Source: Viscum album (taxonomy: Eukaryota > Streptophyta > Magnoliopsida > Santalales > Viscaceae). From it: a stretch of 64,000 nt of DNA. Each line of letters opens with the position of its first letter. Positions within the stretch are counted from its first letter, which is position 1. The stretch spans positions 532,862,394 through 532,926,393 of the forward strand of contig OY728143.1 of NCBI GenBank assembly GCA_963277665.1, read 5' to 3'. Of this stretch, positions 22,566 through 36,400 are shown one piece after another. Both the position numbers and the translations under genes were made by a program. Below the pieces are notes generated by a model. The model had not been told where the DNA came from and ran no database searches. It was given only the letters and a program-made list of their open reading frames with translations.

Positions 22566-23380
22566 TTACAACCACACTTATATAATATATAATATGGAAA
22601 TTATTAAAAATAGTTACTCACTGATTTTATTATTGAACAAGGTTTTAATAACAAATTCATTGTACAAATATATCCACTAAATATTATATTAAAATTTTCT
22701 TTAATGGTTAATCGTATAACCCCTCTCGAAGATGAAAAATACAACACATAAGAGAGTCATGAAATCATGATAACATTGATTCCCCTGTATAACAAAAGCT
22801 AGATATTGGTTGTCAAATTCTAAATATTTTAATACCCTTATCATATATTCAACTAAAAAATGTATCATCCTGAATTACATTAAATAATATTCAAACAAAT
22901 GTATACCTCCCCATTCTAATGTATATTGGATTTACTCATAAAATTAAAAAAATTTGTGAAAACCACTAGTGTTAGAAGAATCCACATATATACAACTAAT
23001 TACATAGTTACAAGGAAATAAATACTATCCAATTTACTTATTCATATCCCATGTATATTTATCCATAAATTAGTATATTATAAAAAATAACATATTAAGT
23101 GTTACCTTCCGTTAGGTAAAATATCACATTGTCATTAAATCAATCAACCTGACCATCATAAACATGAATGAATTGAATTTTTTTTTAAAATAATCCATTT
23201 ATATTCCATAATTCATAACAATTTAATCCAAATACATAAATACATTTATTAATTCATCCTTAATCCATTGACATCAATATATCTTTCCATTTAATTTTCA
23301 TATGTAGTCACATCATCATAGAAAATGTATCAATTACTTTCACCACCTTGAATATTCCCTTCGGAAAAGTTCTTCTTGGG

Positions 23381-23422
23381 AAATTGGGTTTCATAATGAC
23401 CATTTTATACCCCCAAAAAACA
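23381..23422 (-). pseudogene. E1 gag zinc knuckle remnant
   Basis: On the minus strand 14 codons keep the spacing of C-x2-C-x4-H-x4-C: Cys first, His at position 9 within NGHYETQ, but the second and fourth Cys are Gly and Phe and one codon is a stop. The downstream PKKNFSEGN fits a Gag tail. Confidence 0.5.
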
Positions 23423-24279
23423 ATAACCATCGATAATGACATGCTAGACCAGAATTACAAACCATTTAATTAATAAAACTCTTCATTTTCCCTTTCAGTC
23501 CATTGTTTTAGGTATTTCTTTTCCACAGTTAAAAAACCATATTTTTCATCTAAGACGTTCACATAGTTGATTCATTCTACTTTCTTTGGAAAAAAGGAAT
23601 GCAAATATTATTTATTTTATGGTTTCCATCATCCGAACTCTAAGTGAAATAATTATTTATATTCTTTGGTGTGTTTGATTGTTTGTTAACGGATTCCTTG
23701 TGAACAATATTCCTTGAAAACTGAATAGGCATGACCATATCATTATTCACTCTTGGATTCATCCCAATTTACTATTCCAAAAAAAATATTCTATCCTAGT
23801 CAATGTTAATCTAGTACATTATGGTTTTTCCATTGAAAATTACTAGAATCATACTGTGAGCATTACTTATCATAGTCAAAAACCATATAGTCATGAAAAT
23901 AATTACATAAAGTATTTAAAAATCATGACACCTTCTATAACATTGGAGACATTGGTTTTATCCAATGTTAGTCATAGATAAATTAAATAAAAATCCTTCA
24001 TGATGGTTTTGGAATGGTTTTTGAATTCCAAAATCATATCCCCAAGGAGTGTCAATCCATGATTTCATTAAGGCCCATTATTGTATCAAGATAGGGATGA
24101 ATTTCTTTGAAACCACTCAACATATCATTTATAAAAATTAGAGGACATTTTATTGAAGGTTAACTAATCCTTATACATATCCTTATATGCATCCATAGAT
24201 ATTTATATAGAAATATACATTGGTATATCACTATTTTTTTATCATCCTAGTTTCCAAATCATAAATATACATTTTTGTA

Positions 24280-24288
24280 GATACCAAA
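24280..24288 (-). promoter_or_regulatory. E1 primer-binding site
   Basis: The minus strand reads TTTGGTATC at the LTR/interior junction, the first bases of a tRNA-iMet-type site; further bases have decayed. Confidence 0.6.
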
Positions 24289-27200
24289 TATAGAAACCCT
24301 CAATATTCAATCATTAACATTACATATCTTTTGTGTAATAAATAATGATTATAAAAATAGGTACCCAAAGGTCATAGTTTGTATAGTGCCTTTGGAAACA
24401 TGGAATCATAATAACTAGTACATAAGTGAGGTAAATCATATCCCACTAGGTTATTCATGACCAGAGCCCTTTTTTCAGATCAAACATTGTACATAACATT
24501 ATAACATGGGGGACAGGAATCATAGAAGGGTTGAGATCAAATGCTCGGTAAGGGTAAAAATGTGAGACATGTATGAAAAGAAATGTGAATTAGAGTTTGT
24601 GAATGTGATACTGTCAATAGAATATCATAAAACACATATAAAAGATCACATCTAAAATCATGGCATAAATATTTTTAGTTCATAATACACGAATCATATA
24701 TAATAAAGATCATAATCCATAGAATAATATGACTTGAATAAGACATGGAATTTATCTAAACACATAAGCATATAATTATTTCCATAGTATCCAATGCATC
24801 TCTACCAAGAAAAATTTAGTATTATGTGTTCACTCCCAATACCATCATATTTGACAGGGTTCACACCAATGACAGTTATAGTGGAATGAGTTCACTCCTC
24901 ATAAAATTTCCCTAGTCAGTGTTCACTCCTATGGATATCATTGTAGTCAATGTTCACTCCCACACCCACATTAGTTTTTCTCATTTCATATAAAAACATA
25001 CCCATTGTGTTGGAGGGAGATATATGTCCCAATAGTCACATAATGAAATCATTCATACTTCTGCTAAAACATCATATATAATCACATTATAACCCATGAA
25101 ATTAAATGTGTATTATAAACAATTAAACATATCATAACAGGTCATAAATAGAGGTTTCATAATCATTTCATCAGAATAATAAATAATAAAATAAAAATGG
25201 ATTTCGTATACATATAACCCATAATGGTGGAACGGGTTTCATAAAGACCATGACATTAACCATAAGTCATTTATAGAAAGGATATGAATGAAACCTTTAG
25301 ATAATTTCATAAAAATGAATGAAAAAAATCCATAAATTTCAGCTTATATGGAAAATTATTTTCAAAATATAATATCAAAACGTTTCTTGAGGGAAATATA
25401 CTTTATTTTTTCAAAATAATTTTTAATAAATACAACCATTTGATAAATAGTTTTTTATAAAATACCTTGAATAATATAAAATAATTTTGAAATCCTATTT
25501 CCCTTAAAAACTTATAAAATTATCATCAATAATTTTTTAAATTAATTTTACTTATAAAACATTAAAAAACTATAAAAATAGATAGAGAACATTTTGAAAG
25601 AAAATCTATGTGAATTCTTATTAAATATGGTCGAAAACATTTTAGAAACAATTTTTCTTAAAAACCAATAATATAAGCTTAAAAAAATATTCACAAACAT
25701 ATATATAAGAAAACAAACAAATGAATCTTAAAAACTATTAGAAAACCAATTTTCATCAACAGCTATAATGTAATAATGAAAACGTTTTGAAATCCATTTT
25801 TATAGAAAACATATAAAAGAATCATGAAATATTATAAAATAGGCATGATTATTTTTGAAATCCATTTCCTTAAAAACACTTTGAAATCATGTAAATAATT
25901 ATTAAAAACATTTTGAAAACCATTTTACATGAAAACATATAAAATATGTTTGGAATAATTTTGAACACAAAGTTTTATAAAAAATAACATTAAAACCATT
26001 TTCTTAAATATATTTATTTTAAAAATGAAATTTATTCATCAATGGAATAACGGAGGGTAAATCCATACATGTCCTACCCGGTCAAAATACCATTCTTTTT
26101 ACAAGGTAAAAATGTTTAGAAAAGTTCCTTGTTTGGAATGTGAAAATATTATTCCATTGAATATAATGGTATCATAAAGAATTGGTAAAAAATTTGTTTA
26201 AATTATATAGGCTAATGGGATAATATATATTTTAATCCCATTTTAGAAAACATATATTTTTTACCGAAGAATGGTTAATGTTAAGAATTCCTAAAAACAC
26301 ATTCTTAAATATCTTATGTACCAAATATTATAAAAATAAATAATTATTTAATTAAATAATAAGTGGTAAGAAAACCCATGAATAATAATGAATGATGAAT
26401 CATATTATTACTTCAAGTGATGCTTAAACATAAACTATCTCGTAAGGAGATGAGGTTGTCTCAATAAACTCTTATAACTAAATTACATGGGATCATAGTC
26501 TTCATGTAATTAAAGGGAACTAGATGAGGCTAAATATATCATTAAAATAAGTAGATTAATGATATAAAATGTAAAATGGATGTTATACACCTCTAAGAAT
26601 AGTTTATGTGCAAAAATAAAACATGAATATCAAAGATGGAAAATTAATACCAAACAATTTTATCAATTTGGTATATTTTGAATGATAACACCCATGATAG
26701 AAGGATCGTAAAATGAGAATGTGAATATATAATACATTATGTACAAGCTAATTATAAAAAATTAATTATGTGTACATACAACATACAAAAATTGAAGAGT
26801 TGTGAACATATCTTCAATCTCACTGAAATTATAAGTGATATGAAATCCCCATACCTTGTGTCTTGTCTCACTCTGTACACGTAAAAGCTTACTTTATAAT
26901 AAATATAAATTAATTATAGATCATTAAAAAATATTATCATTAATAATACCATATATGGTTTCATTATGACATTATATTACTTTCTTCTTAAACATGATAT
27001 GTTAGAGTTTCTCTTTGGGTAAAATTCACATTGTTCTTTTCATTTGTCTTAATATTTTACATATATGGTCCATATACATATATCTAGATTCTCGAATTTA
27101 CACCATTTTATAAATGTAATGTATATAATTTTTTTTATTAAATTCAATATAATAATGTATAATGACAATTAATACACCATTCACGGAGATGGTAAGCTGT

Positions 27201-27967
27201 GAATACGCTTAAATATTATTTTCATATTTAGTGTCATATTGAAATAAAGTGTGTAAATGAAATATGTATATTTAAGTAAGTTTATGGATATATATATATA
27301 TATATCATTATAAAATCCTTAATATATCATAAATATCGTATATTCTCATTAAACCCATCATTAATACATTACTTGTGGTGTGTGAATGAATCACAACTCT
27401 TTGAGTGGGTATTTGTCCACACTTCCTCAAACAAGATTGTCTTATTAACATGAAATGAAATGTAATGATATGTGTGTTGTAAAAGTGTTAATTAATATTA
27501 AACAAATTTTAGTTTTATTATATTACATATGTCAAAATTTTATACATAATAATGGCCACCATGATTCCTGTTAATAGAGAAATGAACAATCATCATTTCG
27601 TGAGGAAGTAGTTCTATTCAAAAAAAAAATAGTATGTTCTTTATCCCTTAGATGGAGGTGTGTATAAGTGTAGGTAGATACATTGAAGAATTAAATCCAT
27701 GTATATGTGGGATACTTGTGATCTCATGTAATAAGGGAGAAAAGATAGTGGATGGCTGGATAAGGAAAATAAATGGATGGACCTTGAGTGAAGATGTTAC
27801 CTTTAAATAAGATAAGTCCTCTTGGTTTGTGATAAAAAGATTATTTAAAAAAAATTCATCACAAATGCTAGATTAAATTTTAATGGGAGTAAGGTTTATA
27901 GGCTACTTGGGAAAATTATGGACAAGAAAAAATGTTTTCATAAGTGAGTGGAATTGGTAAATGCGTT

Positions 27968-27986
27968 GGCCTTTTATACTGAAAGG
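27968..27986 (-). promoter_or_regulatory. TATA-like box of E1 5' LTR
   Basis: The minus strand reads CAGTATAAAAGGCC, a good TATA match at the position equivalent to the TATA boxes of the other LTRs. Confidence 0.65.
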
Positions 27987-28926
27987 AAAATACTTATTTG
28001 TATTTTCTTGTAATAAGTTATGTGTGAACATGATATTACCAAAAAAATCATAACAACACCACCATAATCAATCATGTATGGTTAGTGGATTAAATATTTT
28101 TATCCATAGAGTGTTGAAGAAGTTCCTATTTCATTAAGGACCTTAATAGTAATGTTTTCCCCTAATTTAGCTTAATTTGGCCTTAACTGTAGTGATTAAT
28201 TATATTTACATTTAATAATAATTTTTTGTAAAACATTAATGTGGAATTATTCAAATATTAAAATTTGACAGAATACAATGGTGTTCGTTTGATTTTTTTA
28301 ATTCAATAACAGGAGTGAAAAAATTAATATTATTTCTAATCTCGTATACAAAATGAAATAACTAGGTCTTAATATAAGGAAAAGATCAAATGTTTAATAA
28401 GATTTTATATTTAGTTTTAAAAATAAATTGATTAAAATTAATTTAATTTCATTTATTGTATAAATATTTTTCAAATGTGACATTAAAAATTATTTATAAT
28501 ATTATTTTTTATTAATAATTAAATAGACAAAAAGGTATTTTTAACTAAAAGATATAGTTTTCACTATTAATCAAAAAAGTGTAGTTTCTCATAGTATTCC
28601 CAAAATTTCACCCTTGAAGAATTATGATATAATGATTTCAAAAGTGAATTTAATATTATATAATTAAATTTCTAAATATTTTTATTTTTTCTTAAATTGT
28701 TAAATATAGTTCTTTTTAGAAAATCATGTTTTTAAACATAAAAAGATTTTTAAAAAATCAGATATTTTATCATCAATATGATTTATTTATAAATAAAATT
28801 GTAATGTTTTTTATGGATAGTAGTAATTACTATTTATATTACTATGGTTTGGTTATTATTATCTCATATAGTTATATATATATATAATGATGTTTTATAT
28901 AAAATTAGTGGTGTGTGCATCGTATA

Positions 28927-29000
28927 CCATGTAGGTGTTCCTTATAGAGCAATCCATGTTGGTATTTCCTGTAGTGCTCGCCATGTATGTATATCTTTTG
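28927..29000. repeat. 27-bp minisatellite in E1 5' LTR
   Basis: Two 27-bp units (28927-28953, 28954-28980) starting CCATGTxGGT and a third partial unit, homologous to 21560-21630. Confidence 0.75.
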
Positions 29001-29239
29001 TAAAAATGTTTGTCATAGTGTTTTAATATATATATATATAACTATTTCCAGTTTAATGTGAAATAAAAAAAATGAAAAGACAAATTATTTCAAAAAAAAT
29101 AATTTTCAAAACCTCATGGGGTATCATATACTAATATCACCAAGGGCTCTTGAATGGAAGAGATATTAATTACACTTAATTAATTATTATAGAATAATTT
29201 AATGGGTATAAATCATTACCCACAACTATAAGTTTTTCT

Positions 29240-31525
29240 TTTTTCATTACATGATACTGACATGAAATTAAAAGGATCCTAGGGCCGAATATCCAGAAGA
29301 TCCAAATAGATAATGGAACAGAGTTCATAAATAGGAAAGTGTAAGAATATATTTAAAATTATGGGAAAAGGAATAATCATTCTTCAGTAATAAGTACATT
29401 TCATAATGTATTAGTTTAGAGAATAAATTAGATTTTCAACTACATGGATGGAACATTTCTCATTGAGAAAGGCCTTCATGAGAAATAAAGGATATAGGAC
29501 GTGATGACATAAAGATTACTCATTATATATAGTGTTAATATGTCGTAAATATGAGAATACTCTATATAAGCTATGGTATGGAATAAATCAATCATTGATA
29601 TACTTTTGAATCTTTATAAGTAAGTGTTCCATTATAAAAAAATGTATGTTTTAATTTGATGGAAATGACGAAGTATTTCATGGATGCTCGATGAAAAGAA
29701 TAGAACCTCAATGATTCAAAAATAAGCTAGGATATAATTTTGAAAGCAATGATATAAAAATAGTATAGAATTTTTATAATACTTAGAGAATTCATGATTA
29801 GTCGTACTAGGATACTAATGAACAAATAATTATATCAGGGGATGCTCTAGTTCTAGAGGATAATACAGACGAACACTCAAATGATGAGACTGATGTGGAT
29901 AAATCAGTATCTACCTAGAGAATAGAGAAAAGAGCAGAAATTTATTTACAAAAAAATTGGTGAACATTAATTTTCATTGCAGACATGGAAGATTAATACT
30001 CTATAGAAACCATCATACATATTATAAGTTAATCCTAACTATTTTAGTAAAATAATTTGAGACGAGATTTGGGATATGTTATGGTTGAAGAGCCTGACCA
30101 AATTGAGAAGATTCAAATGTGGCGGATTCATTAAATCCCCGAAAAATTAATTTCTTCAGAACAAAAAGGTTTTTTAAATAAATAAATATGTTTTTTTAAT
30201 TTTAAATAATGCACAATTAGTGTGAATATGGTACTCCAAGATAATCCTAATTGATGTTAATGAGACATTTTCACCTGATGCAAGGATAGAGGCAATCAGA
30301 ATATTCCTTTCCATAGTAATGTAATAAAAGTTCAATGTTTTTCTAATGGATATAAAATAAGCATTTCTAAATTGGTTTCTAGAAGAAGAATATTATATTG
30401 GGAATCTAGATAGTTTTCTCATTCATGAATGTAAGAAAATATTTTGTAAGGCGAATAAGGATTTTTATGGATTAAACTGAGCACATTGATCTTGGCCTTC
30501 AAGGATAAATATTTTTTTGAAAAATCTTGTTTTTTAGTGTGGTGGATTAGATTACAATATATATATCTACATTGATAGAAATATATGAATTATGGTTCTA
30601 TTATAGATAAATTACCTATTTATTGGAGGATCATATGACGCATAATGAAGAAATTTTTATAAAATCATGAATTTTTTTTTCAAAATGTTAATGATTGGTG
30701 AACAGACATTTTTCCCCAGTTTATGGGTATCACATGGAAATAATGGTATAATCATTTATCAATATTAATATTCCATGGATGTTTTGACGTGTTTTGGAAT
30801 TTAAAATTCAATGTATATGATTGCTCTGGTGGCTACCTGGATGAAACTATCAAGGTATGATGAAGGAAATTCAGTTAATATCAATAAATACAAGTAAATT
30901 ATTAAAATTATGTTGTACCTAACAATTACAAGAACTGACAATATTTTTTTCACAATAAATGTAGTGATAAATAAATGAAATCCTCTTGAGACAGTGAATC
31001 TCAAAGTGAAATATATAAATTAGTATATCAAAGGTATGATATATTTATTTTTGATTTAAAATGATAAATCTAAATACGAGTGATTTTGATATATAGACAT
31101 AGATTTGGATGGTTTAGTAGATGATAGAAATTCAAAATCAGGTTGTGCATTATATCATAGAGTATTGTATATTTCTTGAATAATAATGACAGATAATTTC
31201 AATTCGGTGAGCACCATTGAAGAATAATATATTAAGGATAGTCAAACATGTACACAATTATAGTGGATGATGAAACAACATTATGATAAGGATATTGATG
31301 TGAATTCTTCAATCAAAATTCAATGCGATAATTCAAGTTCTATAAATCATAGAAAAATATATAGTCCCTCACAAAAGGAAAAACAAATTGAATTAAAGAA
31401 TCATTTCTTCATGTAGTATGTTGTGTGAGCAATTTTGAATTTATATTATATGTCTATAGTAAAAAATTTAGAGAAATTCTAACAATGGATTTTCCAAAGG
31501 AGGAATTTATGGTCTTCTACTAGCT
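29240..31525 (+). pseudogene. E4: Ty1/copia pol remnant (INT-RT-RNase H), Sirevirus-like
   Basis: The only plus-strand retroelement. In order: integrase IQIDNGTEFINRKV (about 29300-29345) with the second catalytic Asp; LYKLWYGINQSLIYF (about 29560); acidic linker LVLEDNTDEHSNDETDVD (about 29850); RT start VEEPDQIEKIQMW (about 30085); PDARIEAIRIFLS and FLMDIKxAFLN (30275-30385) with a catalytic Asp; FFFKMLMIGEQTFF (about 30675); RYDEGNSVNINKYK (about 30855); RNase H DRNSKSGC (31133), STIEE, IKIQCDNSSSINH (about 31320) and a C-terminal FPKEEFMVFY (about 31500). INT before RT marks Ty1/copia. The reading is broken by many stops. Gag, protease and LTRs are absent; E1 or a deletion has cut the 5' side. 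Confidence 0.88.
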
Positions 31526-33489
31526 CTAAGAGTCCATTCAACACCCCGCACTTCAAAATTTCTGGGTGTGGTTCCCCCTCTCCCAGAGTTAAGTACTATT
31601 TTTCTATAATGTTCTGATTTGTGTTATTTACCCTATTATAGACATAAAATTATTGAACATTGGGTTCATTAAAAAATGTGGGAGATATTGTGGCTATAAA
31701 AGTTAAAAATGTATTTTTCAATATATGGGGATATGTTTTTAAGTGGACCAATGAGATTTGTGGAGTTAAAGATATTAGGGGGATCAGTGAAATAGTGGGT
31801 GTATTTAATTTGATGATGCTATTTGGGATCATTGAAATGATATATATCAAAAAAGGTGATGTTTGTGATGAATGTAGAAGAATAGTTTTTAGAATTGGAC
31901 GATGTGATTAATTGTCAAACATTGCAACATACTCTTGTTTCCCTCCCTAAGCATGCCTTATGTGGGATTATAATTTTTGTTGAGTAAATACTTGATCATT
32001 ATGTTAATAGAAATAAGAAAATGATGATTAAAAAGTAATTAATCTTTTACAAGGTATAAATTTTATAAGAATTATATGCAATCCCAGGGGTGGTATGGTA
32101 GTGAAAAATCCCTCAATGTGTCTTTTCAGATTCCATGTGGTTCACAATGATGGCATACATTAGGTGGAAGGCATGTGGTATATGAAAGTATTATGGTAAA
32201 AAATATTGCTTGTCATTTTAGGATATGTGAAATTTATTTGAGAATATTCAATGCATGTAATTAGAGAAAATTTGATGGAGATTTGTAGCTCCGTAAAGGA
32301 AGATATGTGGTATGTAGGCTGCATTGGGAAAATGAAATGTATGACGATTTCAGTTTGAGAAAAACTAATAGTATGTGGGGAAGGTGGTACGACATTGATG
32401 ATTTGATATATCATATATTAGAATATTTTATTCATCTATTTTCCAATATAAGGAGTTCTAATCCCATAATTATATAGAGCATATTTTCAAAAAAAAAATA
32501 TTTTTCTTGATTTCATTGAGGTCCGAAAGTGGTTCGCAAGGGAAAATTTCATGATGGGTGAAGTAGTTCGTAGAAGTGATTATATGAAATGGTGTTTGTA
32601 GATTACTATATTCTAAAATGAATGAAGTCAATCCATCAAATAATAATTCTACCAAAAAAGTAATTCCACAAATGTAGAAGTAGTACCTGGAGGTGGTACA
32701 CAGAAGCTGTATGAAGAAGAGGTACGCTGACCTGGTATACAGAGGTGGTTCATGAAGTCAGTACATAGAAGAAGATAGGGAATCAGTCTATTAATGAGGA
32801 TGGTTTTCATAAGGTCATTGTTTTACATAGAATGGTAATCCACTGATAATACATACTACAAATTATTCAGAAGCAAGAAGGTTAGAAAAGGAATCAATGA
32901 ATCTACAAAATACACTAAAACAGTTTTTAAAGGACATTTTTCCTATCAAATAGTACACAGAAAAATGAACTTCAACTTTGGGTGAAAAAGGGATATCAAT
33001 GGAGAATCTAAATGTATTTGATGATTCATTCATTAATAAAAATGAAGGGTCCTAAAAGACGATAAACTATTAATAGATAACATATTATAGTCATGACAAA
33101 ATGAAGAGGAATACATTGATCATTTCCACTAGTAGTTGGCCTTATAAAGAGACATATGGAGTGATCCTTGGGAATTTAATTTTTTTATTTTAAACCCTTT
33201 AAATGTAGTGAGCCTAGGAAAAAGAGTTATATCCTGAAGATCGTAATTTAGCAGTGAGATTTAGTGTATTTGGTACATTGACACATTGTCATTGTATACT
33301 CAAGGTATGTAGTTATGTGAGTGTGAACCAAGTATAATTATTTTTTCAGGTGCTTGACTTCGTTTTTGTTCATTTATTTCTATGGGAGAACAAGATAAGT
33401 GTGTGTTTTTAATTAGTAAAATTGATCTGAAGGTGTAATAGTTTTAATCTATCATACCTTGATTCACACAACTCACAGGGTACGTGACC
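31526..33489. other. Unassigned sequence downstream of E4
   Basis: About 2 kb with no domain in any frame. A short less A+T-rich piece at 31545-31610 and a G-rich stretch of repeated GTACCTGG/GGTGGTACA-like words at 32680-32770 stand out. By position this may be the 3' end of the copia element, but I could not find a second LTR to prove it. Small frames at 31650-31911 and 32160-32414 lack recognisable features. Confidence 0.35.
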
Positions 33490-36400
33490 TAGTATACCAA
33501 ACAAAATAATAATACATAAAAGTTTTCAATTGAATCATGTAAATAGGTTGACTTGTAGTATTATAAAATGATGACATAGAAAATAGTTTCATGTTTCATG
33601 AGGAAACCCACACAAACATTCATGATCCATTTAATGTAATAAATAGGATGTAATCATATGAAAATATTACCAGTATTATATATGGATTGTAAAAGGATGA
33701 TATAATATATATATAAGAAACCATAATTAGTGGATGAATTTTAAGGTTACCACTTATAAATATTATAGAAAAAAATTATTCAATACTTTGAGTTTGATTT
33801 TTTCGGGATTTGTAATAGTTATTTATATGTTATATCTTATTTCATGAAACAAAACTACCAATGTGGTAAAATACCTTTTATGTGGAGATAATAATGGAAG
33901 TAAAATTCTTAATGTATTTCTAGAATGATTTTTTTTACGTGTCATAAAAGATGAAATTGAGCATAAAAATAAAATTTCATTTTCCAAATGATTTTGTGAA
34001 AACTTTTAAAAACCTCATGTTTTATAAATTATTATCATTAACGGTTCTTTAAAAAAATTAAATAAATCAATCATAAAAATATCACATTTTTATATATTTT
34101 ATTTTCTAAATATAATCAATAAAAATAATGAATTTAAAAAAATTTATTAACATAAATATTTCCCTTTAAACATATAAAATATAATTATAAATATATAACA
34201 ATATTACAATAGAATTTCAAAAAAATCATATAGAGATGATATTTTGATTAAAATTTTAAAATCCATTCGAGAATATTTGTAAATATGAATTCCGATAACA
34301 ATGAGAAAAATTTTTCATAAGTAAAATGTAAAAACAATATTCTTCTGTCAAACTCATATTTGTTGAAAATTTAATCATGTTCATTAAAACTATTTTAAAA
34401 CATTTACGTATTACAAAAAAATTCATAATTTGTTCATTTTGTGATAATTAAATCCTTAATTTGTTTTTTGGTATAGAGAAAGAATATTCCTATTCAAATA
34501 GGAATGGCCGGTTTTGTATCCTTACACATACCTCATTGGGAAAATTATTTATAAATGGGAAATTAAAAGACTAAAAATATAATTAATAACTAAAAGAAGG
34601 TTATGTGATGGAGGTTCTTCAATTGAAGAAATATCATAAAAATTATTTATATGGATTATCACTCCATAAAAATATTTATTCCTTAATACGAATGGATATT
34701 AAAACTAGTGAATTTATTAACATTTGAGAAATAATCAATAATGATAGATTAGGAGATGTATAAATAAATCAACTTAATTACATAAAAAATTATAAATTAA
34801 ATCCATGGATAGTATATAGACATCATAAAATAAAGATATAGGTTGATATAGAATGTGGATCAATGCAAGATAATGGATATGAGGATCATTTCAATTTTCA
34901 TAGTCAATTATGTAGCATTCAATTCGATATGGGTTTGTGGAAAATAAATTTATATAACTATTAATTAATAAAAATAAAAAATATAATAGAATCATATGGT
35001 AAAATAACATAACTCTAGTATATTAATGTTAAAGAAGAGGAATTATAAATCAATGAAGGGTTATTTATGATGTTAATATCTATTTTTTGTCCTGAATACA
35101 AAAAAGGAGAATTTATATAATAAAAAATAAAAATCACACACATATTTTGTACTTTCATAACAATATTCATATTTATTACTACTTCAATTATTTTATTATT
35201 TTCATATTAAAAATATATAACTTTTAGATATAATTTTCATGACCATGATTTATATATTTTTTGGATGTTTTGAAGTATTTAGGCTTATTACCATTAGTTA
35301 ATAAAAACATAATTATTTATGAAAAATATTAGTTACTCAAAAATATTCATTATAATTATTGATAAAGAAAAATTTTTAGTCTAAGATAAGTTTATACATG
35401 ATTCGTTATAATGGAATCTTTGAGAATCTTATTTTAGTAATATAAAATGATTGAATTATCTTATAGTAAAAAAACTAAAATATTAAATTAATTTTTATCG
35501 AGTCAAATAATCAATTTTATATCATTTTCATTCATTAAATATATTAATATAATCATCTATTTTACATGGTTTTGTGACACAAAAAATGTCACTTCATGGT
35601 GGTAGTATCATCAATGTACCCATATATGACATATTCATATTACATAGAGTGGGAGAAAAATAAGAATTTTATTTTATTTTATAAATTAATAAATTTATAT
35701 AAATTTGATATTGGAACATTAAATTACCCTTTTAAACAACAATTTTTATAGATAAATAAAAATTAAAGGCATCACATCATCAAAGATGTAGTTAACACAT
35801 AGTCAAGATTGAAATTTTTACTTCTATAAGGGAGAGGGATGTGGTGCATAACATATTGACCCTGGATTATATTACATGAATATTGAATCATTTTAATGCT
35901 AAATTACATAATAGTTATAAATTAAAGGGTCTAAATATTTTGTAACATGGTAAAATATCAACATGAACAACATAATATAACAATATATAAACATTATAAA
36001 AATTATTTTATAACCAATAAAAATATCATACATTAACCTTACTAAGTGTGGTAATATGTTAAAATACATCAATGAAAGGGATGGATGAATTGCTCAGTCA
36101 GAGGATGAATATGGGACATGAACCGATATAACTAGGGGAGAACAAAATTAATCAATATCATATCATATTTATTAAAAAATCCTCACAATAATGGGGGAAA
36201 AATTAATAAAAGACATGTTATATAGAACTATATAAAATTTAAAAAAAAATCATTTTATAGTGGTCAAATACAAGACATTGTTGTAAGGAATGTTATCATT
36301 ATTTTTAGAAAAAACTTTTTTTCATAATTATAATATAATCAATATCAGAAAAGAAAAAATGATTTTCACACATAATACCAATCATATCATTAGGTAAATT

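Larger units (their letters stand above)
21784..24279 (-). mobile_element. E1 interior: mostly non-coding, gag knuckle remnant
   Basis: About 2.5 kb between the polypurine tract and primer site. The only coding trace I can support is a decayed zinc knuckle at 23381-23422. A block near 24040-24110 matches the E3 leader. The rest is A+T-rich sequence with no RT, protease or integrase motif. A tRNA-like insertion lies at about 22448-22565. Confidence 0.6.
24289..29127 (-). repeat. E1 5' LTR (4.8 kb)
   Basis: An intact partner of the split LTR. In plus order: CTCGGTAAGGG near 24550; repeated TTCACTCC phrases (24830-24960); an A+T block rich in AAAACATTTT (25350-26040); the segment matching 1-1566 (26390-27955); a TATA box (27970); a minisatellite (28927); and an end near 29127. 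The order of landmarks matches the LTRs of E5 and E6, so these families are related. A frame at 28844-29026 (plus) arises from the minisatellite. Confidence 0.8.

Noticed and set aside
28844..29026. 60-residue plus frame in the E1 5' LTR
   Set aside because: It is produced by the 27-bp minisatellite and is not open in the other LTR.
31650..31911. Two overlapping frames on opposite strands (83 and 66 residues)
   Set aside because: No motif, biased to common residues, and no conserved partner; I see no basis for a gene.
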